Program-made: the position numbers and the translations under genes
Part shown: positions 52,987 through 64,000 of the stretch, piece by piece
Layout of the letters: each line of letters starts with the position of its first letter
Position numbering within the stretch: position 1 is the stretch's first letter
Assembly: GCA_035771165.1 (NCBI GenBank)
Contig: JAWNZC010000223.1
Location: forward strand, 248,001 to 312,000
DNA from: Paragorgia papillata
Taxonomy: Eukaryota > Cnidaria > Anthozoa > Scleralcyonacea > Coralliidae
Length of the DNA stretch: 64,000 nt
Direction of reading: 5' to 3'
The notes under the pieces: generated by a model
Told to the model about the DNA's origin: nothing
The model's database searches: none
What the model saw: the letters and a program-made list of their open reading frames with translations, nothing else

Positions 52987-53988
52987 TATTTATAACTAAA
53001 AGCATGCGCGCGCAACTTTTTATATGGGGTGGGAATATGGAGATTGGGGACGAGTGTGTCTGCTGAGGTCCAACATGAATTAAGCCACGGTGCTAAGAGG
53101 GAAAACTGCTGGTGGGCTGCCTCCTCCACAGGCGTCTCTTCAGAATTTATTATATACACATTTATACAGGCAAATATTAGTTAAAACGCATCAAACAACG
53201 CGCGCGCGCGAAAGACTAGAGGCACTGGAAACTAATGGAAGGAAAAGGGTGCAGGGGATTTTGGGCGGTCACTCGTAAATCGCGTGCGTAAGCCCGGGAC
53301 TCCCTGGGAGGAACGTGGGCGGAAGGGGAGGGAAAGAGATTAAAAGAAGCCAGTTGGTGATAGACTGGTCGAAAAGGTGCTAGACAATCTTGGACAAAAG
53401 TAGTTGTAACAGTGAACCCCCCGCCCCCCGTTCAATTTTTCGCCAAAATTGATTTTGGGAGAAAGGACGTTACAACATTGATTTGGGGGGCGGGGGTGTT
53501 ATAACATTATTGTCCAAGATTGTAGATCTTAAATTTCTCAGAGATCTTTTGAACAACTAGCACAAAATTTTTAGCGAAGGTGTATATAGTCCAGACCCTT
53601 AAACAATTTCGCCCGTTAAAGTCGAATACTGATTACTGACGTAATACTAGCATCATATGTGCAATATCAAAGGAGAAATATGGTGAGAAAATGCTTAATT
53701 GCAGCTCAGAGGGGGAAAAGGTTTAATATTTTCTTTATAAGTTGCATTTTCAGCTACTAAAGTTTCACAAATAATTTATACTTCCATGCTTAAAGGTAGC
53801 TCAATATATAGCTCATTCACTTCAATTTTTGCAATAAGCCGCTGACACCAAGTACCCTAAAAGTCGGCGTGCACTCAAGGCCAGTACCACAGAATTAAGA
53901 TTAACATTCTGTGCCAGTACTATACCACAGAATAGTAATACAACCAGAAATCCAACTCGAGTGAAAACTTGTCCGCATTTATTCAATG
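52987..53988. other. intergenic with one MITE
   Basis: ACAATCTTGGACAAAAGTAG at 53384 and TTATTGTCCAAGATTGT ending 53523 are inverted repeats, with CCCCCCGCCCCCC and GGGGGGCGGGGG inside, giving a 140-bp MITE. A (GCGC)-rich patch lies near 53199. No gene is seen. Confidence 0.6.
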
Positions 53989-54108
53989 CGCAGGCGCGAT
54001 ATTTTACGCCATCCGACGCCATCCTACGCAATCCTGGCAAGTTCCCCCGGCAGTTTTAACCTTCTTTTGAAGGTCCAAACTGCCGGGGGAACTTGCCAGG
54101 ATTGCGTA
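53989..54108. repeat. dispersed palindromic repeat, copy 2
   Basis: TACGCAATCCTGGCAAGTTC at 54025 pairs with GAACTTGCCAGGATTGCGTA ending at about 54108. GCGCAGGCGCGATATT upstream is shared with copy 1 at 17525. This copy has both arms intact. Confidence 0.88.
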
Positions 54109-54263
54109 TCCTGGGGATGAAAATATCCATGGCGAGGAATCAAGATGGGCGAGGCGACTGCGCAAGGACATAAACTTCAAAGCCTGCTACAAAGGTTCCG
54201 ACGCGAGTTGGACTTCTGGTACTCTGACAGTCCTATGGACAGTCTGACTGTAGCAGTAGCAAC

Positions 54264-57200
54264 ATGTTTTGCTCTGGTTGTGGTGTAGCCTCCATTACAA
54301 ATGCAAAATTTTGTCACTAGTGTGGGAAAGAACTCTCAAAAACTACGGGGTCTTCTGCAAAGGAAGTTGGTAGTACCTCCACTGCTGGAAACACAACTAA
54401 AAAAAGTAGGTCTTTCGATTCCTATTGTGTGCGTAAAAAAGTAGAGCAATCAAAGTTTTTCAAGACTTCTGGCACAAAGGCAAAGAAAGCAAAGGTTGAA
54501 GATAAACAAGCAACTGAAGTAAAAATAAATGTGGGCGTAATGGTAACGAAAGATGGAAGACTTTCAATAAAAAGAGGTGCAACACTCCCTTTGACCGTCC
54601 TTTCGTCCATCGGAGCTCAACAACTGTTGACAAAAGCAGTAGAGAAGCACCATTTTTATATAACATAATTTTAATAACAATGTAATCAATCGTCTGACTT
54701 CCTACCTACCGCCGTCTCTACCCAGATGTTAAAGAAGTAATAACGATTCCCGGTTCACAAGAGGCGTTCACGTTGCAAAAATACAAAGAGGGGATAGATA
54801 AACCGTATTCCCGAATAACATTTTTTTTGTGCTCGTCGAATGACTACTTTGCCACAATAGGTAATTGTCAAAGTGACTCTTCCGATGACGAGTTCACCTA
54901 TTCAATTTACGATACGCGACCAACTGTCAACAAGAGTGAACGTGAAGAGCCATCTGTCCAGTCTATCGAATTAATCGAAGATGTTAGTATGGTTAACGTT
55001 GAAGCAAGTGAAACCAATGCCTCTATTCCTTCATCAACTGCAGCTGTTGGCTCGGCTCGATGTTCGGCAGCAGAACTCGATGATGAAGTTTCAATTTTGT
55101 CACCTAAAAAACCGCAGCACATACAGTGTCCTATATGCCTGGAAAGCTACCCTTTCGCCCAGATTGAAACTCATGCTGACAACTGCTCTATGTGGCTACT
55201 GGAAGAAGACAAGTTTTCGTGTGACTTTCTTGAACCATTGCAACAAAGCACATCAAACTGCATTGTCAATGATGATCCGGTAATAGTAGAAAAAGAATTT
55301 CCAATATCTGAAGGCCCAAAAAAGATGCTCATTCAACAGATTTCATATGTTGCTAAGACAGTGATGGGTGATAAGGAACCAAAGAGATTAACAGTGAGAA
55401 GAAAATTTATATGGAATGATTTCAAAAATGCACGCCAGAGGAAAATATCACCAGATGATAAAGTGAAGGTTGTCTTTTCAGGAGAGCCTGTCGTTGATGA
55501 TGGTGGACCAAGGAGAGAGCTGTTTTCAGGTATGAATATGCAGTGTATGATGACTTATTATAAAAGCTTTCTTTATTTAGTAATTGAAAAAAGACTACTG
55601 AAAGTTTTTACAAACGCTCTACAGTTCTACAAATAGTAGAGGTGTTTTGTTCTAGCTTGTTTTCCTGTTAATCCAATGAAAAGTGACAGAATCTTTTTAT
55701 TAGGGAATGAAAATCTACTCTAGTCTTTTGATTGTTTTTGGAGCTTTTATAAAATTTGTTTAGGTGGTTGCCATGGCAACATATTACTTTCCAGACTCCA
55801 GAGATCATTTATATAAATCTTTTTGACAGTACATTTTTGTAACTTAATTTGATGTTTAAAACCAACTGATATACACACAAAAAAAAACATGTCCAAAACA
55901 TGGACATGTACTACAGTAGCTAAGGACTTCACTATGCCAGAGTGGTTGGGGCATGGTAAGCAGCAGCTATATAATTGGGGGGGGAGCTAATGTGAAGGAG
56001 ATTGATGTCAAAATGGAGGGGCTCAATCTAGGGGGCTTGGGGGCACCCCTCCGGCAAATTTTGAAATTTAGAGTCTCTGAAATGTCATTTCCTGCGTTTT
56101 AGGGTGAGATTTTACAGAATTATGAAGATTATAAAATGTCATATATAAATTACTCACATACAATACATTTACTTTTTTCTTATTTCATGTGGAAAATTTA
56201 AGTGAAGGGCAACTGGGGGGTGTCAATTTTTTGTAGGGGGCATGCAGCTTCCTTAGCTACCCCTGGTTACACCACTGCTGGTAAGCCTAAAACATTGTAC
56301 ATCCAAACAAATTCCTATAACCTCCCCTTCACATGTCACTAGTATTATAATTGTTAGAACCTCCCCAGAAATATTAAAATGTTATAACCCTGGTCTCCCT
56401 CTATAGCCTATACCCAATCTCTTATCATCATGTTTTGCAATTGGCTAAGCTGGAATATTTTGTATGTACTGTATTGTCTTACCTTGCACAAAAACTACAA
56501 GTGTACATTATAATGCAGGTTGCAATAATTTTCTGGTACTGTTGATGTACTATTGTGTGATGTAGGTGTCTAAATTTTTCAGGATTTTTCAATATTAATT
56601 TAATTTTACAGAATTGCAATCATTCATACAAAGGAAGTTTTTTTCAAATGGAAAACCTATTCAGTCCACTTTGGCCCTAACGGCTGGTGATTTTAAGCTT
56701 TGTGATGAAGTCATGGGCATGTCTATTTTACAAGGTGGACCTGCCCCAAACTTTCTTCCAACCAACATTGTGTCATACATTACTGGTGAAGTTCTTTTGC
56801 CAAGTGACAATCAAAACCACAGTTATCGTACACTTGGTGAAAGTGTAAGTTACTTAATAAGATAATTTAAGAATTCTCATAAATGTTGACTGGGTAGCCT
56901 CTAAAAAAACAGGGAGATCCTTTGAATATAATCATGGAAGAAAATAAAAAAATATAAGTAAAAGATAATAAAATAATCATAGAAGACCGAGAACACATAT
57001 CAGAAAACAGTAGCATGCCATCTTCAGTTCCCAGAACTTAAGCTGTGTTTACACTGCAAGCCATGGCCTGGCCTGAGGGGGTGGGGGGTGGGGTAAATGT
57101 GTCATGTTTACACTGGTACAAGCCAGGCCAGGCCAGGCCATGTTCACACTGCCAAAAAGTAGGCCAAAGTTAGGCCAAGGCCAGGCCAAGACTTGTAGTG

Positions 57201-58637
57201 TAAACACAGCTTAAGTGTAATACTGTACCTCTCAGCATAATGTAGTAACAGTTCAAAACACAGCATAAAAAATTATTTAGCCAAAAAAATTCCTTGGTAT
57301 ATAAAAATGACCTTTAATACATACTAAAAAATCATAGAAATTAAAATTTGAGCCTTTTTTGACACCCAAGATATATTTTGGCTTTAGCATGCTTAAAATA
57401 ACTTACTTATAAAAAAAATCAGTTACTGTACTGTATGATACTGATGTCATGGAACTGTATTTTGCATGTTTTGATTTTTTTGGGAAAAAATTGCTTGAAA
57501 CATTAATTGAAACATAGATTGTATTAAACTTTTTTTCTGCATTTCTGCAGTTAGTCAATGCAACTAGTGATGCTGAAATTAGGACTATCCTTGCCCAGGA
57601 CTCAACCCTAGATGTATTGCAGGAAATTGGATACTCTGGTATTCCACAGAGGGAGACACTTGAGACTGCTAAAACAATAATAAAGTAAGGTTTATTTTAC
57701 TAGCTAGGTGACACTGTTATGTATTGCAGTTTACATGTAGGTCATTGGTTTGTAACTAATGACAATCCAGCAAGAACATTGACTAGTGTTAGGGGCAACC
57801 CATATTATTAAGCTACAAAATATGGCAAAGCTGATCCCACCTTAACCTTTTCGTTACTAATATGTTTGAAATTCCTTTTATAATTATTTTAAAGGTCCTT
57901 ATGCATTAAAGACCAACTAGGAGAATACCTGCCACAAGTGTTGCAGATTGAAAGTGGACTGTCTGAATGTGGTTTAATAACTCCCATTAAAAGCAATCCA
58001 GAACTTTGGCAGCCCGTTTTTGAAAGTGGGAGTATGTTTAAGCTATCAGCAGAGGAAATCCTAGATGAGATCACAGTAAAATTCAGTGAATCACAAATGA
58101 AAAAAGAAGCAGAGATTGACACTTACAAATATTTCTGTGATGTATTGGAAGCCATTGATACTGGAGGTAAAAACCTGCCATCTTGTTACAGCATACAGTA
58201 TTATGCAAAAATATACTGTACTGTATGATACAATGTGTTTCGATGTGTCCTCAGCTACAGTACAACATGTACTGTGGTACTGTATTTGTCAAGCACTTGC
58301 ACACACCGTGCTGTACCTAGTTAATAACCTGTTGTCAGTATTACCTGTATTAGATTTTAATTAGGTTTTGTTGTTCTTCGTTACAGTGATAGAAGATTTG
58401 CAGCTAACAGATTTTATAAAGTGGCTTACTGGAACAGGTGAAGTACCACCCCTTGGTTTTCCAAAGAAATTTTGTGTTACATTTGTTCATGGATGCCTGG
58501 ATGGGTGTAGGTGCAGGCCAACTGTGTCAACCTGTGATACAACAGTTAAAATCCCTGTCCACATCAATAATGAGGAGGTCATGAAAGAGATGTTATTCTC
58601 AGCTATCAGAGATTCATATGGATTTGGAAATCTTTAG
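54264..58637 (+). CDS. zinc-ribbon HECT E3 ubiquitin ligase (G2E3-like), spliced
   Basis: The N-terminus MFCSGCG...KFCH(TAG)CGKE is a zinc ribbon with an in-frame TAG at 54318. The frame then runs to a TAA at 54666, and the linker resumes in another frame (RRLYPDVKEVITIPGSQEAF). A C2HC-type finger CPICLESY...HADNC lies at 55127-55190. HECT begins FIWNDFKNARQRK, FSGEPVVDDGGPRREL. Exons are to 55529, 56612-56844, 57551-57684, 57895-58166 and 58387-58637, all GT-AG and in phase. The last exon carries STCDTTVKIPVH with the catalytic Cys. HECT enzymes pass ubiquitin from E2 to substrate. The catalytic half looks intact; the 5' part may be broken or use another first exon. AATAAA lies at about 58776. 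Confidence 0.82.
55900..56290. repeat. G-rich repeat fragment in a HECT intron
   Basis: GGGGGCTTGGGGGCACCCCT and AGCTACCCCTGGTTACACCA recall the ends of a common invertebrate non-autonomous repeat. The assignment is weak, and no coding capacity is seen. Confidence 0.3.
57037..57215. mobile_element. MITE in a HECT intron
   Basis: CTTAAGCTGTGTTTACACTG and CAGTGTAAACACAGCTTAAG-like ends (TAGTGTAAACACAGCTTAAG) form a 24-bp inverted repeat. GGCCAGGCC repeats fill the centre. It lies in the intron between 56844 and 57551. Confidence 0.85.
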
Positions 58638-59046
58638 GGCCTTGATCTTCTGCATGTATAGGGAATTCATGATTATAGTTTATGCATTGTTTTTTTGTTT
58701 GTTCTTGTTTGAATCAATGATTATTGCATACTGTAGCAGAAACATTTTTTTAAAGAAGGTACACTGTATCTAGAATAAATGTGCATGGTGTACAACTATG
58801 ATTATAGTACTGGACAGAATCATTTTTAAACTGTAACTACAGATTACATTTCTATTTAGCTTTCACTGTTATAAATATATAAAAAAATCCATAAAAACAA
58901 TATACTGTAGTACTGTATACTGTCTTAGTTGATTACATATTTTTGAATATACATTACCGGTATTGAATTACTGTAATATCATGTTTGTGGTCCATTAACA
59001 ACTAATATACCTCTGTCATTATATTCATTTTTACTAATCTTATCCT

Positions 59047-59252
59047 ACCTCTGTTGATGTCAAACCAGGTCCGATTAGAACTAATCATACCGGGTTTGAC
59101 GTCAACAGAGGTGACAACAAAATAAATTCTCACAGAAAGAGGTGCATTAGCCATTAAATGTCCTGCCCAATGAGGGTCATTATTTTAGGCCTGAAGGAAT
59201 TTTACTAAATGACCCTCACTGAGGGGGACGTTTAATAGCTAATACACCTCTT
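59047..59252. repeat. two adjacent palindromic MITE-like units
   Basis: Unit 1 (59047-59111): ACCTCTGTTGATGTCAAACC pairs with GGTTTGACGTCAACAGAGGT. Unit 2 (about 59140-59252): AGAGGTGCATTAGCCATTAA pairs with TTAATAGCTAATACACCTCT, with inner arms GAGGGTCATT and AATGACCCTC. Confidence 0.85.
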
Positions 59253-59280
59253 TTTATGATATTACCGTACTTATAATAAT

Positions 59281-60916
59281 TCAATCCTGTAGGCTTATCA
59301 ATAGTTGGAACAACTGTAAAGCTTCTTCTTCTTTAGTTGGTAATTGTAAGCCCATTTCAGTTAGAACAGATTCAAAGTATTCTGAATAAATGTTTGCACC
59401 ATTATCTTGTTCATCGAAATGGCAGTGTACTTCCATTTCCTCTATTTGTTGGGTGCTTACTGGAAACAGACAGTCATGTTTACCAAAGTACTCGGGCAAT
59501 AAGTATAGGATGTCTGGAATACCCGAAACAGTGTCATATCTTGACTTTCGAATGTAATGGCTGTTCCACTGTTCTTGTACTTTATCTAAGTCAGTTTGAA
59601 TGAGATGTGCGAAACAAAACCAAAGGCACTCCATATGCAATTCATTTCCTAAGTTAAAAATATTTGATTCAACCATATCCTTAAAACAGTCAATCCACCA
59701 ACTTGTTCGATGACGCCTTAAAAATTACCACCAACCTTCAATCCGTTGGTTGGAGTGAGAGGAACCATAAATATGGGACTTCTCACCAGCAAAAGCATCA
59801 TTGCCACTAGTTTTGAAAGAACATTGTGTGGCAGCCACTATACCATTTTCGGTACCACAATCAGATCTCACAATCATGGGACATCCCTTTAATTGTTTAA
59901 CAGTAGCAAGAAATAATTGAGCTGGAATTCTGGGGTCATTGAAGCCACAATATTTTTCTGCTAAACCCACAAATACACCCATGTATAGGGAATCCGTACG
60001 GTTTTAGCTTGTCGTACCCTGCAAGTGAAAAAGTGAATAAGACCTGAAGTGGGGAATGGATATATAGGCTATGATTATGTTATGCTATTGGTGGGTTGCA
60101 ACCAATCCCAAGGTTTAGAGAACAAAGACATGGCAGCCATGTTGATTGGTAGGTACAATAGCATCTACCAGTACTAGTAATATATTCTTTTGTAGCTACA
60201 AACCGACATGGATACCATTTGGAAACCAATGGAATATCATTTAACCATGATTAGTTTTACAGAATATAGAATAGTGAAGGTCCCTGGACCCTGATGAACA
60301 CCACTGTTAAGTGATCAGGTTTCCCTCAATAAATATTATTTCAATTTCAATTTTAGTTGTTGTATGTCTGAGCATACACATAAACTCTATTTGAAAACCA
60401 TTGTAAAATTTCCCTACCATCAATGTGCCAGCAGAAGTTTGGTCCAAGTGACGAATATTGTCGCCTGGATAAACGGCGAGATCTTCGTTCTTCTACTCCA
60501 TCTGGATCTAACTCTCTTACCAAACGAGCAACTAGGTTTCTAGGTACATGGATTTGATGTCGCAAACGTAGAGCATGCCAAATACTACGGTAACCTGCAA
60601 GCCTCCCAGCACCTGTAATTTCTTCTGCTATAACGATTCGTACTATGTCCTCGTCTACGTTATGTCCTCTTCTTGACAAGCCCAAGTCTTTAAGCTATCG
60701 TTTAAAGGTTCGAAGGTGCATGCATATCCCTTGTTTCTCTAGCAGTTTCACGATAGCGGCGTATGGATAACCGTGGTGAAAGTAGTCTCTAATTTTGTCG
60801 TCAAGATTGTCAACACCAGTGGACAAACAAGCACGTTCTTCACCGAGATGTTTTCCGCAAGAATGGCAAAAATGAGCATCCAGAGGACACGAAGTACCAC
60901 AGTTTGAACAAAACAT
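59281..60916 (-). pseudogene. zinc-ribbon integrase-core gene with an intron
   Basis: Exon 1 (60916-60418) starts MFCSNCGTSC...HFCHSCGKHLG, a zinc ribbon. A helical region follows, then an in-frame TAG at 60697-60695, LKDLGLSRRGHN, RLVRELDPDGVEERRSRRLS and NFCWHIDG (first catalytic Asp). Donor G|GTAGGG and acceptor TGCAG remove 60417-60019. Exon 2 (60018 on) reads GYDKLKPYGFPIHGCICGFS and, after a frame change near 59945, VRSDCGTENG (second Asp), AFAGEKSHIYGSSHSNQRIE (Glu), WW, TAA, then FLRRH to LLISLQD. A D-D-E integrase-like core is thus visible. Two stops and one frameshift mean this copy is dead. It is head-to-head with the LINE at 60924. Confidence 0.78.
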
Positions 60917-60923
60917 CTTTTTC

Positions 60924-61535
60924 TTGGTGTGGCAACCACAAGAAACACACTCTTCCCCATACTCCCACCCCTATTCAAAGAGTTGCGCGCGCAGTACAAG
61001 ACATACACTGCCTTCGCAAGCAGCGGAAAATGCTACGCAAAACCAACATCCTGATGAAACAAGCTCGGGTTTGCGGACCCTGGATGGGCCGACAAAATGT
61101 AAGTGTTTATGCCAGTCTTTAGCGGATGAAATGGACGGAGTTAAATTGGAGATTGAAATTCTTAAATCTAGGGCTGATTCTGTGCAAGCTTTTGTAAACG
61201 TCCAGGAGCTGGCCTCCAATAATATTTACCTAGATCAAATTGAACTATTGAAGCAGGAGTTGAGTAAAGAAAAAGCCAAAACTATGAAATTGGAAGCCGA
61301 ATTGTTAGCATCTAAGCAAGCGCTTGTCGATATGAGCGATCTGGAGCAGACATTAATTGAAAAACAAAATTCAATTGATGCATTGGGGATAATTTTGAGC
61401 GCAAACGAAGAAGAAAGCAATGGATCTGAATCACTAATTTGCATTCAGTCTACGCAGGGTCAAGGAAACAATCCAATTACCTCCCCATTGACTCTTAATT
61501 TTGAAAATAGTACAGAGGAAATAGCGAACACTTAA
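60924..61535 (+). CDS. LINE ORF1-like coiled-coil protein
   Basis: The ORF is 203 codons with a Cys motif (KCKCLCQ) followed by a long coiled coil (LADEMDGVKLEIEILKSRAD, ELLKQELSKEKAKTMKLEA-like heptads, residues about 70-165) and a Ser/Thr-rich tail. It lies 370 bp upstream of ORF2 of a CR1/L2-type LINE on the same strand, where such elements keep a coiled-coil ORF1 that binds the element RNA. The first codons overlap the 5' end of the opposite integrase-core gene, so the exact start is uncertain. Confidence 0.55.
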   Translation: MVWQPQETHSSPYSHPYSKSCARSTRHTLPSQAAENATQNQHPDETSSGLRTLDGPTKCKCLCQSLADEMDGVKLEIEILKSRADSVQAFVNVQELASNNIYLDQIELLKQELSKEKAKTMKLEAELLASKQALVDMSDLEQTLIEKQNSIDALGIILSANEEESNGSESLICIQSTQGQGNNPITSPLTLNFENSTEEIANT

Positions 61536-61668
61536 ATTAAACACGCATAAATCCCATGAGATTCAACTACAAGAATGTTTAGAAAAACATAAACACCTAT
61601 TTGAACTCAATCGGCCTGCAAACAACACACAATGCCAAAGCTTCAATGAAACACTACAAACTTCACGA

Positions 61669-61953
61669 TTGGGAAAGAAATTCCCTCGCTTCAATCAGCC
61701 AAATGGAAATATTAAGTTTAAATACCAACAGCAGCAACCCAGGCAAGTGTTTCATAACAAACACAAAAGAATTAGCTTCACTCATAACACTAGAATTCCA
61801 AATTACCAGTCACAACCGCTAAGTCATATAGATCGGACCGTGTCCAGATTGGAATTGCCCCAGAGTCGGGAGTTTTTTCGAGCACGATCAAATTACCCAA
61901 GCAATGACTGGCTCAGTTATCTGGAATTCGTTCGCCGTTCAATGCGATATTAA
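61669..61953 (+). CDS. LINE ORF1 C-terminal piece
   Basis: The ORF (MGKKFPRFNQPNGNIKFKYQ...) is Gln/Asn/Arg-rich and ends SNDWLSYLEFVRRSMRY. It is probably the C-terminal part of ORF1, separated from it by a frame break between 61535 and 61669. It overlaps the start of ORF2. Confidence 0.45.
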   Translation: MGKKFPRFNQPNGNIKFKYQQQQPRQVFHNKHKRISFTHNTRIPNYQSQPLSHIDRTVSRLELPQSREFFRARSNYPSNDWLSYLEFVRRSMRY

Positions 61954-64000
61954 AGAAAATATTCATGTTAGAATCACCTGCAGACAACACTACAAACATT
62001 TCGGATTTTATAATACTTTTAAAAATCAAGCAGAATGCAAGCCAATAAAAGTCAATGCTAATCCACATAACCTGATTAACGTTAAATTGGAAAAACCATT
62101 ACAAGCCGTTCCAGTATATAACAACGGTGTAAAATTCTGTGTTCTAAATGCCCAATCGCTGAACAACAAGGCAGCACAATTCACTGACTTTATATGTGAA
62201 TATAAACCAGACCTTGTTGCACTTACTGAAACATGGTTTACAGACAGAGAATCGGCTTCAAAGACTCAATGTACCCCAACCAGCTACAAGCTTTTGGATT
62301 ATCCTCGCCTCAACCGCCGTGGTGGTGGTACTGGGTTATTGTTTAGAGACAATATATCGGTTATCAACATTGCTGGTGGCGAACAGCAATCTTTTGAATA
62401 CTCTGAGTGGAAAGTCAAATCTGGCTCTCAGCGAATATCCTTGATCATTATCTATAGACCACCATATTCTGAAGCTCACCCTGTTACCACTGCTGTGTTC
62501 TATACAGAATTCGCTGAATATTTAGAATCAGTTGTCTTAAGTTCCGATCCCTTTTTAATTGTTGGCGACTTTAACATTCACGTTGACTGTGATGACAACA
62601 CTGATGCTATTAAATTACTTGATTTATTTGAAAGCATTGGAATTGAACAACACGTTCGAATCCCTACTCATCATAGTGGCCACACCCTTGATCTTATTGT
62701 TACTCGACAAACTGACCGGATTATTGCTTCGTCTCCTCGAGCGGACTGTTTGTTTTCTGATCATATGCCTGTATTCTGTCAACTACAATTAGACGGAGTC
62801 CCTCTAACTAGGTCAAAAGTTTCGTATCGGAATGTTGCAGCCGTGAATTTCGAAGCCTTGCAAAAGGATCTGTCTAATTATTTTCTTTGTAAAAACATGG
62901 AATCGCTTGGTCTCAACGAGCTTGTAAACTGTGATAACAAAACTTTGAAATCAGTTTTAGACCACCATGCTCCTTTGAAAACAAAAACTGTCACAACTCG
63001 ACCTACTGTCCCCTGGTTTAACGAGAAGGTTAAGTCTGCCAAGCGGCAACGCAGGAGAGCAGAAAGGAGATGGAGACGGACAAATTTGCATAGTGACTTA
63101 AAGGCTTATAAAGCTAAGAAAAATCAGACAATATTTGTGATGAATTGTGCTCGGAAAAAATTCTATACTGATTTTATTTCTGATAATAGTACTGACCAAA
63201 GAAAACTATTTAAAGCTGCTAAGATGCTCTTTGCTCAGAGGTCTGATCTGATATTCCCTGAATATATGGATTCTGATGTATTGGCTAATGACATTGGAGA
63301 ATCCTTTATCCAGAAGATTGAGCGTATCCCCGCTGAGTTTGATTCTCCTACTCTCGACATAAATAATTTATCTACTTCGGAATCCACTGCACCGACTTCT
63401 CGTTTTGACTCATTTGATACACTAAACAAAGAAAATGTCAAAGATTTAATTTCTAAATCAAGTAAAAAATCAAGCTCTCTGGATCCAATGCCCACTCCAC
63501 TTGTTCTACAGTGTCAAGATGTTCTCCTTCCCGTGATTACAAGGATGATAAATTTATCCTTACAATCTGGTGTGTTTGCTGATGGCTGGAAACAAGGTGA
63601 TGTCCACCCACAACTTAAACAATCGAAAACAGAAACGGCTTTTGAGAATCTTCATCCTATTAGCAATCTTTCATTTACGTCTAAATTAACAGAACGTGCA
63701 GTCTTTAATCAAACAAATAACTATTTGAATGCATATAAATTATATCCTCAGGCCCAATCGGCGTACCGTAAATTTCACAGCACAGAAACCGCCTTACTAC
63801 GTGTTAAGCATGACATCCTAATGAACATGAATCGTCAGCATGTTACCTTACTCGTCTTACTAGATTTGAGTGCTGCATTTGACACTGTCGACCACGGTAT
63901 AATGCTTGATCGATTAAACTCCAGCTTTGGAATCAAAGACCAAGTATTAAAGTGGTTCACCTCCTACCTTTTTAACCGTTCACAATTCATTTCGGTAAAT
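61904..64000 (+). CDS. CR1/L2-type LINE ORF2, endonuclease and RT, runs off the window
   Basis: One frame is open from about 61832 to the last base; the first ATG is 61904. After a Cys/His-bearing leader (ITCRQHYKHFG) the APE endonuclease reads VKFCVLNAQSLNNKAAQFTD, ALTETWFTD, RGGGTGLLF, IVGDFNIHVDC, LDLIVTR and CLFSDHMPVF. RT begins SLDPMPTPLVLQCQDVLLPV, FENLHPISNLSFTSKLTERA and LLVLLDLSAAFDTVDHGIML (motif A), cut at FLFNRSQFISVN-type sequence. All 699 visible codons lack a stop, which suggests recent activity. It is related to the copy at 40738-43800. Confidence 0.88.
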   Translation, partial: MTGSVIWNSFAVQCDIKENIHVRITCRQHYKHFGFYNTFKNQAECKPIKVNANPHNLINVKLEKPLQAVPVYNNGVKFCVLNAQSLNNKAAQFTDFICEYKPDLVALTETWFTDRESASKTQCTPTSYKLLDYPRLNRRGGGTGLLFRDNISVINIAGGEQQSFEYSEWKVKSGSQRISLIIIYRPPYSEAHPVTTAVFYTEFAEYLESVVLSSDPFLIVGDFNIHVDCDDNTDAIKLLDLFESIGIEQHVRIPTHHSGHTLDLIVTRQTDRIIASSPRADCLFSDHMPVFCQLQLDGVPLTRSKVSYRNVAAVNFEALQKDLSNYFLCKNMESLGLNELVNCDNKTLKSVLDHHAPLKTKTVTTRPTVPWFNEKVKSAKRQRRRAERRWRRTNLHSDLKAYKAKKNQTIFVMNCARKKFYTDFISDNSTDQRKLFKAAKMLFAQRSDLIFPEYMDSDVLANDIGESFIQKIERIPAEFDSPTLDINNLSTSESTAPTSRFDSFDTLNKENVKDLISKSSKKSSSLDPMPTPLVLQCQDVLLPVITRMINLSLQSGVFADGWKQGDVHPQLKQSKTETAFENLHPISNLSFTSKLTERAVFNQTNNYLNAYKLYPQAQSAYRKFHSTETALLRVKHDILMNMNRQHVTLLVLLDLSAAFDTVDHGIMLDRLNSSFGIKDQVLKWFTSYLFNRSQFISVN

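Noticed and set aside
52866..53066. Cys/Asn/Phe repeat protein
   Set aside because: It is the translation of the AGTTGCTGCAATTTTATA minisatellite.

Overview
This window looks like AT-rich, repeat-dense DNA from an invertebrate animal nucleus. The evidence is spliced genes with GT-AG introns, many non-LTR, LTR, Penelope-like and DNA transposons, and gene families I associate with cnidarian genomes: zinc-ribbon HECT E3 ligases, zinc-ribbon integrase-core proteins and KIAA1958/Crypton-like proteins. A cnidarian (anthozoan or hydrozoan) is my best guess, but nothing here proves it. There is no rRNA gene, CRISPR array or convincing intact tRNA.

Layout. 1-8.4 kb: mostly non-coding; a palindromic MITE, a 277-bp tandem duplication, a zinc-ribbon exon-like fragment, a decayed Penelope-like element (RT plus GIY-YIG), and a large graded tetranucleotide satellite. 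8.65-10.9 kb: an internally deleted LTR element on the minus strand (gag joined to RNase H). 11-21 kb: a CCTATAGG palindromic satellite, several MITEs, a broken transposase-like gene, a tandem repeat, and a complete 1.6-kb Mutator-like element with 84-bp TIRs and a perfect 9-bp target duplication. 21.6-25 kb: short, frameshifted, virus-like ORFs. 25.3-28.3 kb: a degenerate LINE.

28.4-44.3 kb is the most unusual part: a compact cluster of small ORFs with touching or overlapping start and stop codons. It holds the N-terminal part of a Polinton/adintovirus-type DNA polymerase B, a SET methyltransferase-like gene, a Fic-domain gene, two small basic-GG-hydrophobic peptides and a pair of paralogous ~85-aa proteins of unknown function. 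It is split by a gypsy retrotransposon (30922-36895, perfect 5-bp target duplication) and by a CR1/L2-type LINE (about 40738-43800). I read it as a decaying endogenous Polinton/adintovirus-like element with host-interaction genes. I see no viral capsid, packaging ATPase or viral integrase in the window, so the assignment is tentative.

44.6-64 kb: a broken multi-copy gene family with PIN-like motifs, a multi-exon transposase-like gene, a KIAA1958-like pseudogene, a minisatellite, a spliced HECT ubiquitin ligase gene with its catalytic Cys, a zinc-ribbon integrase-core gene whose intron can be read directly, and a CR1/L2-type LINE whose ORF2 is open to the window edge.
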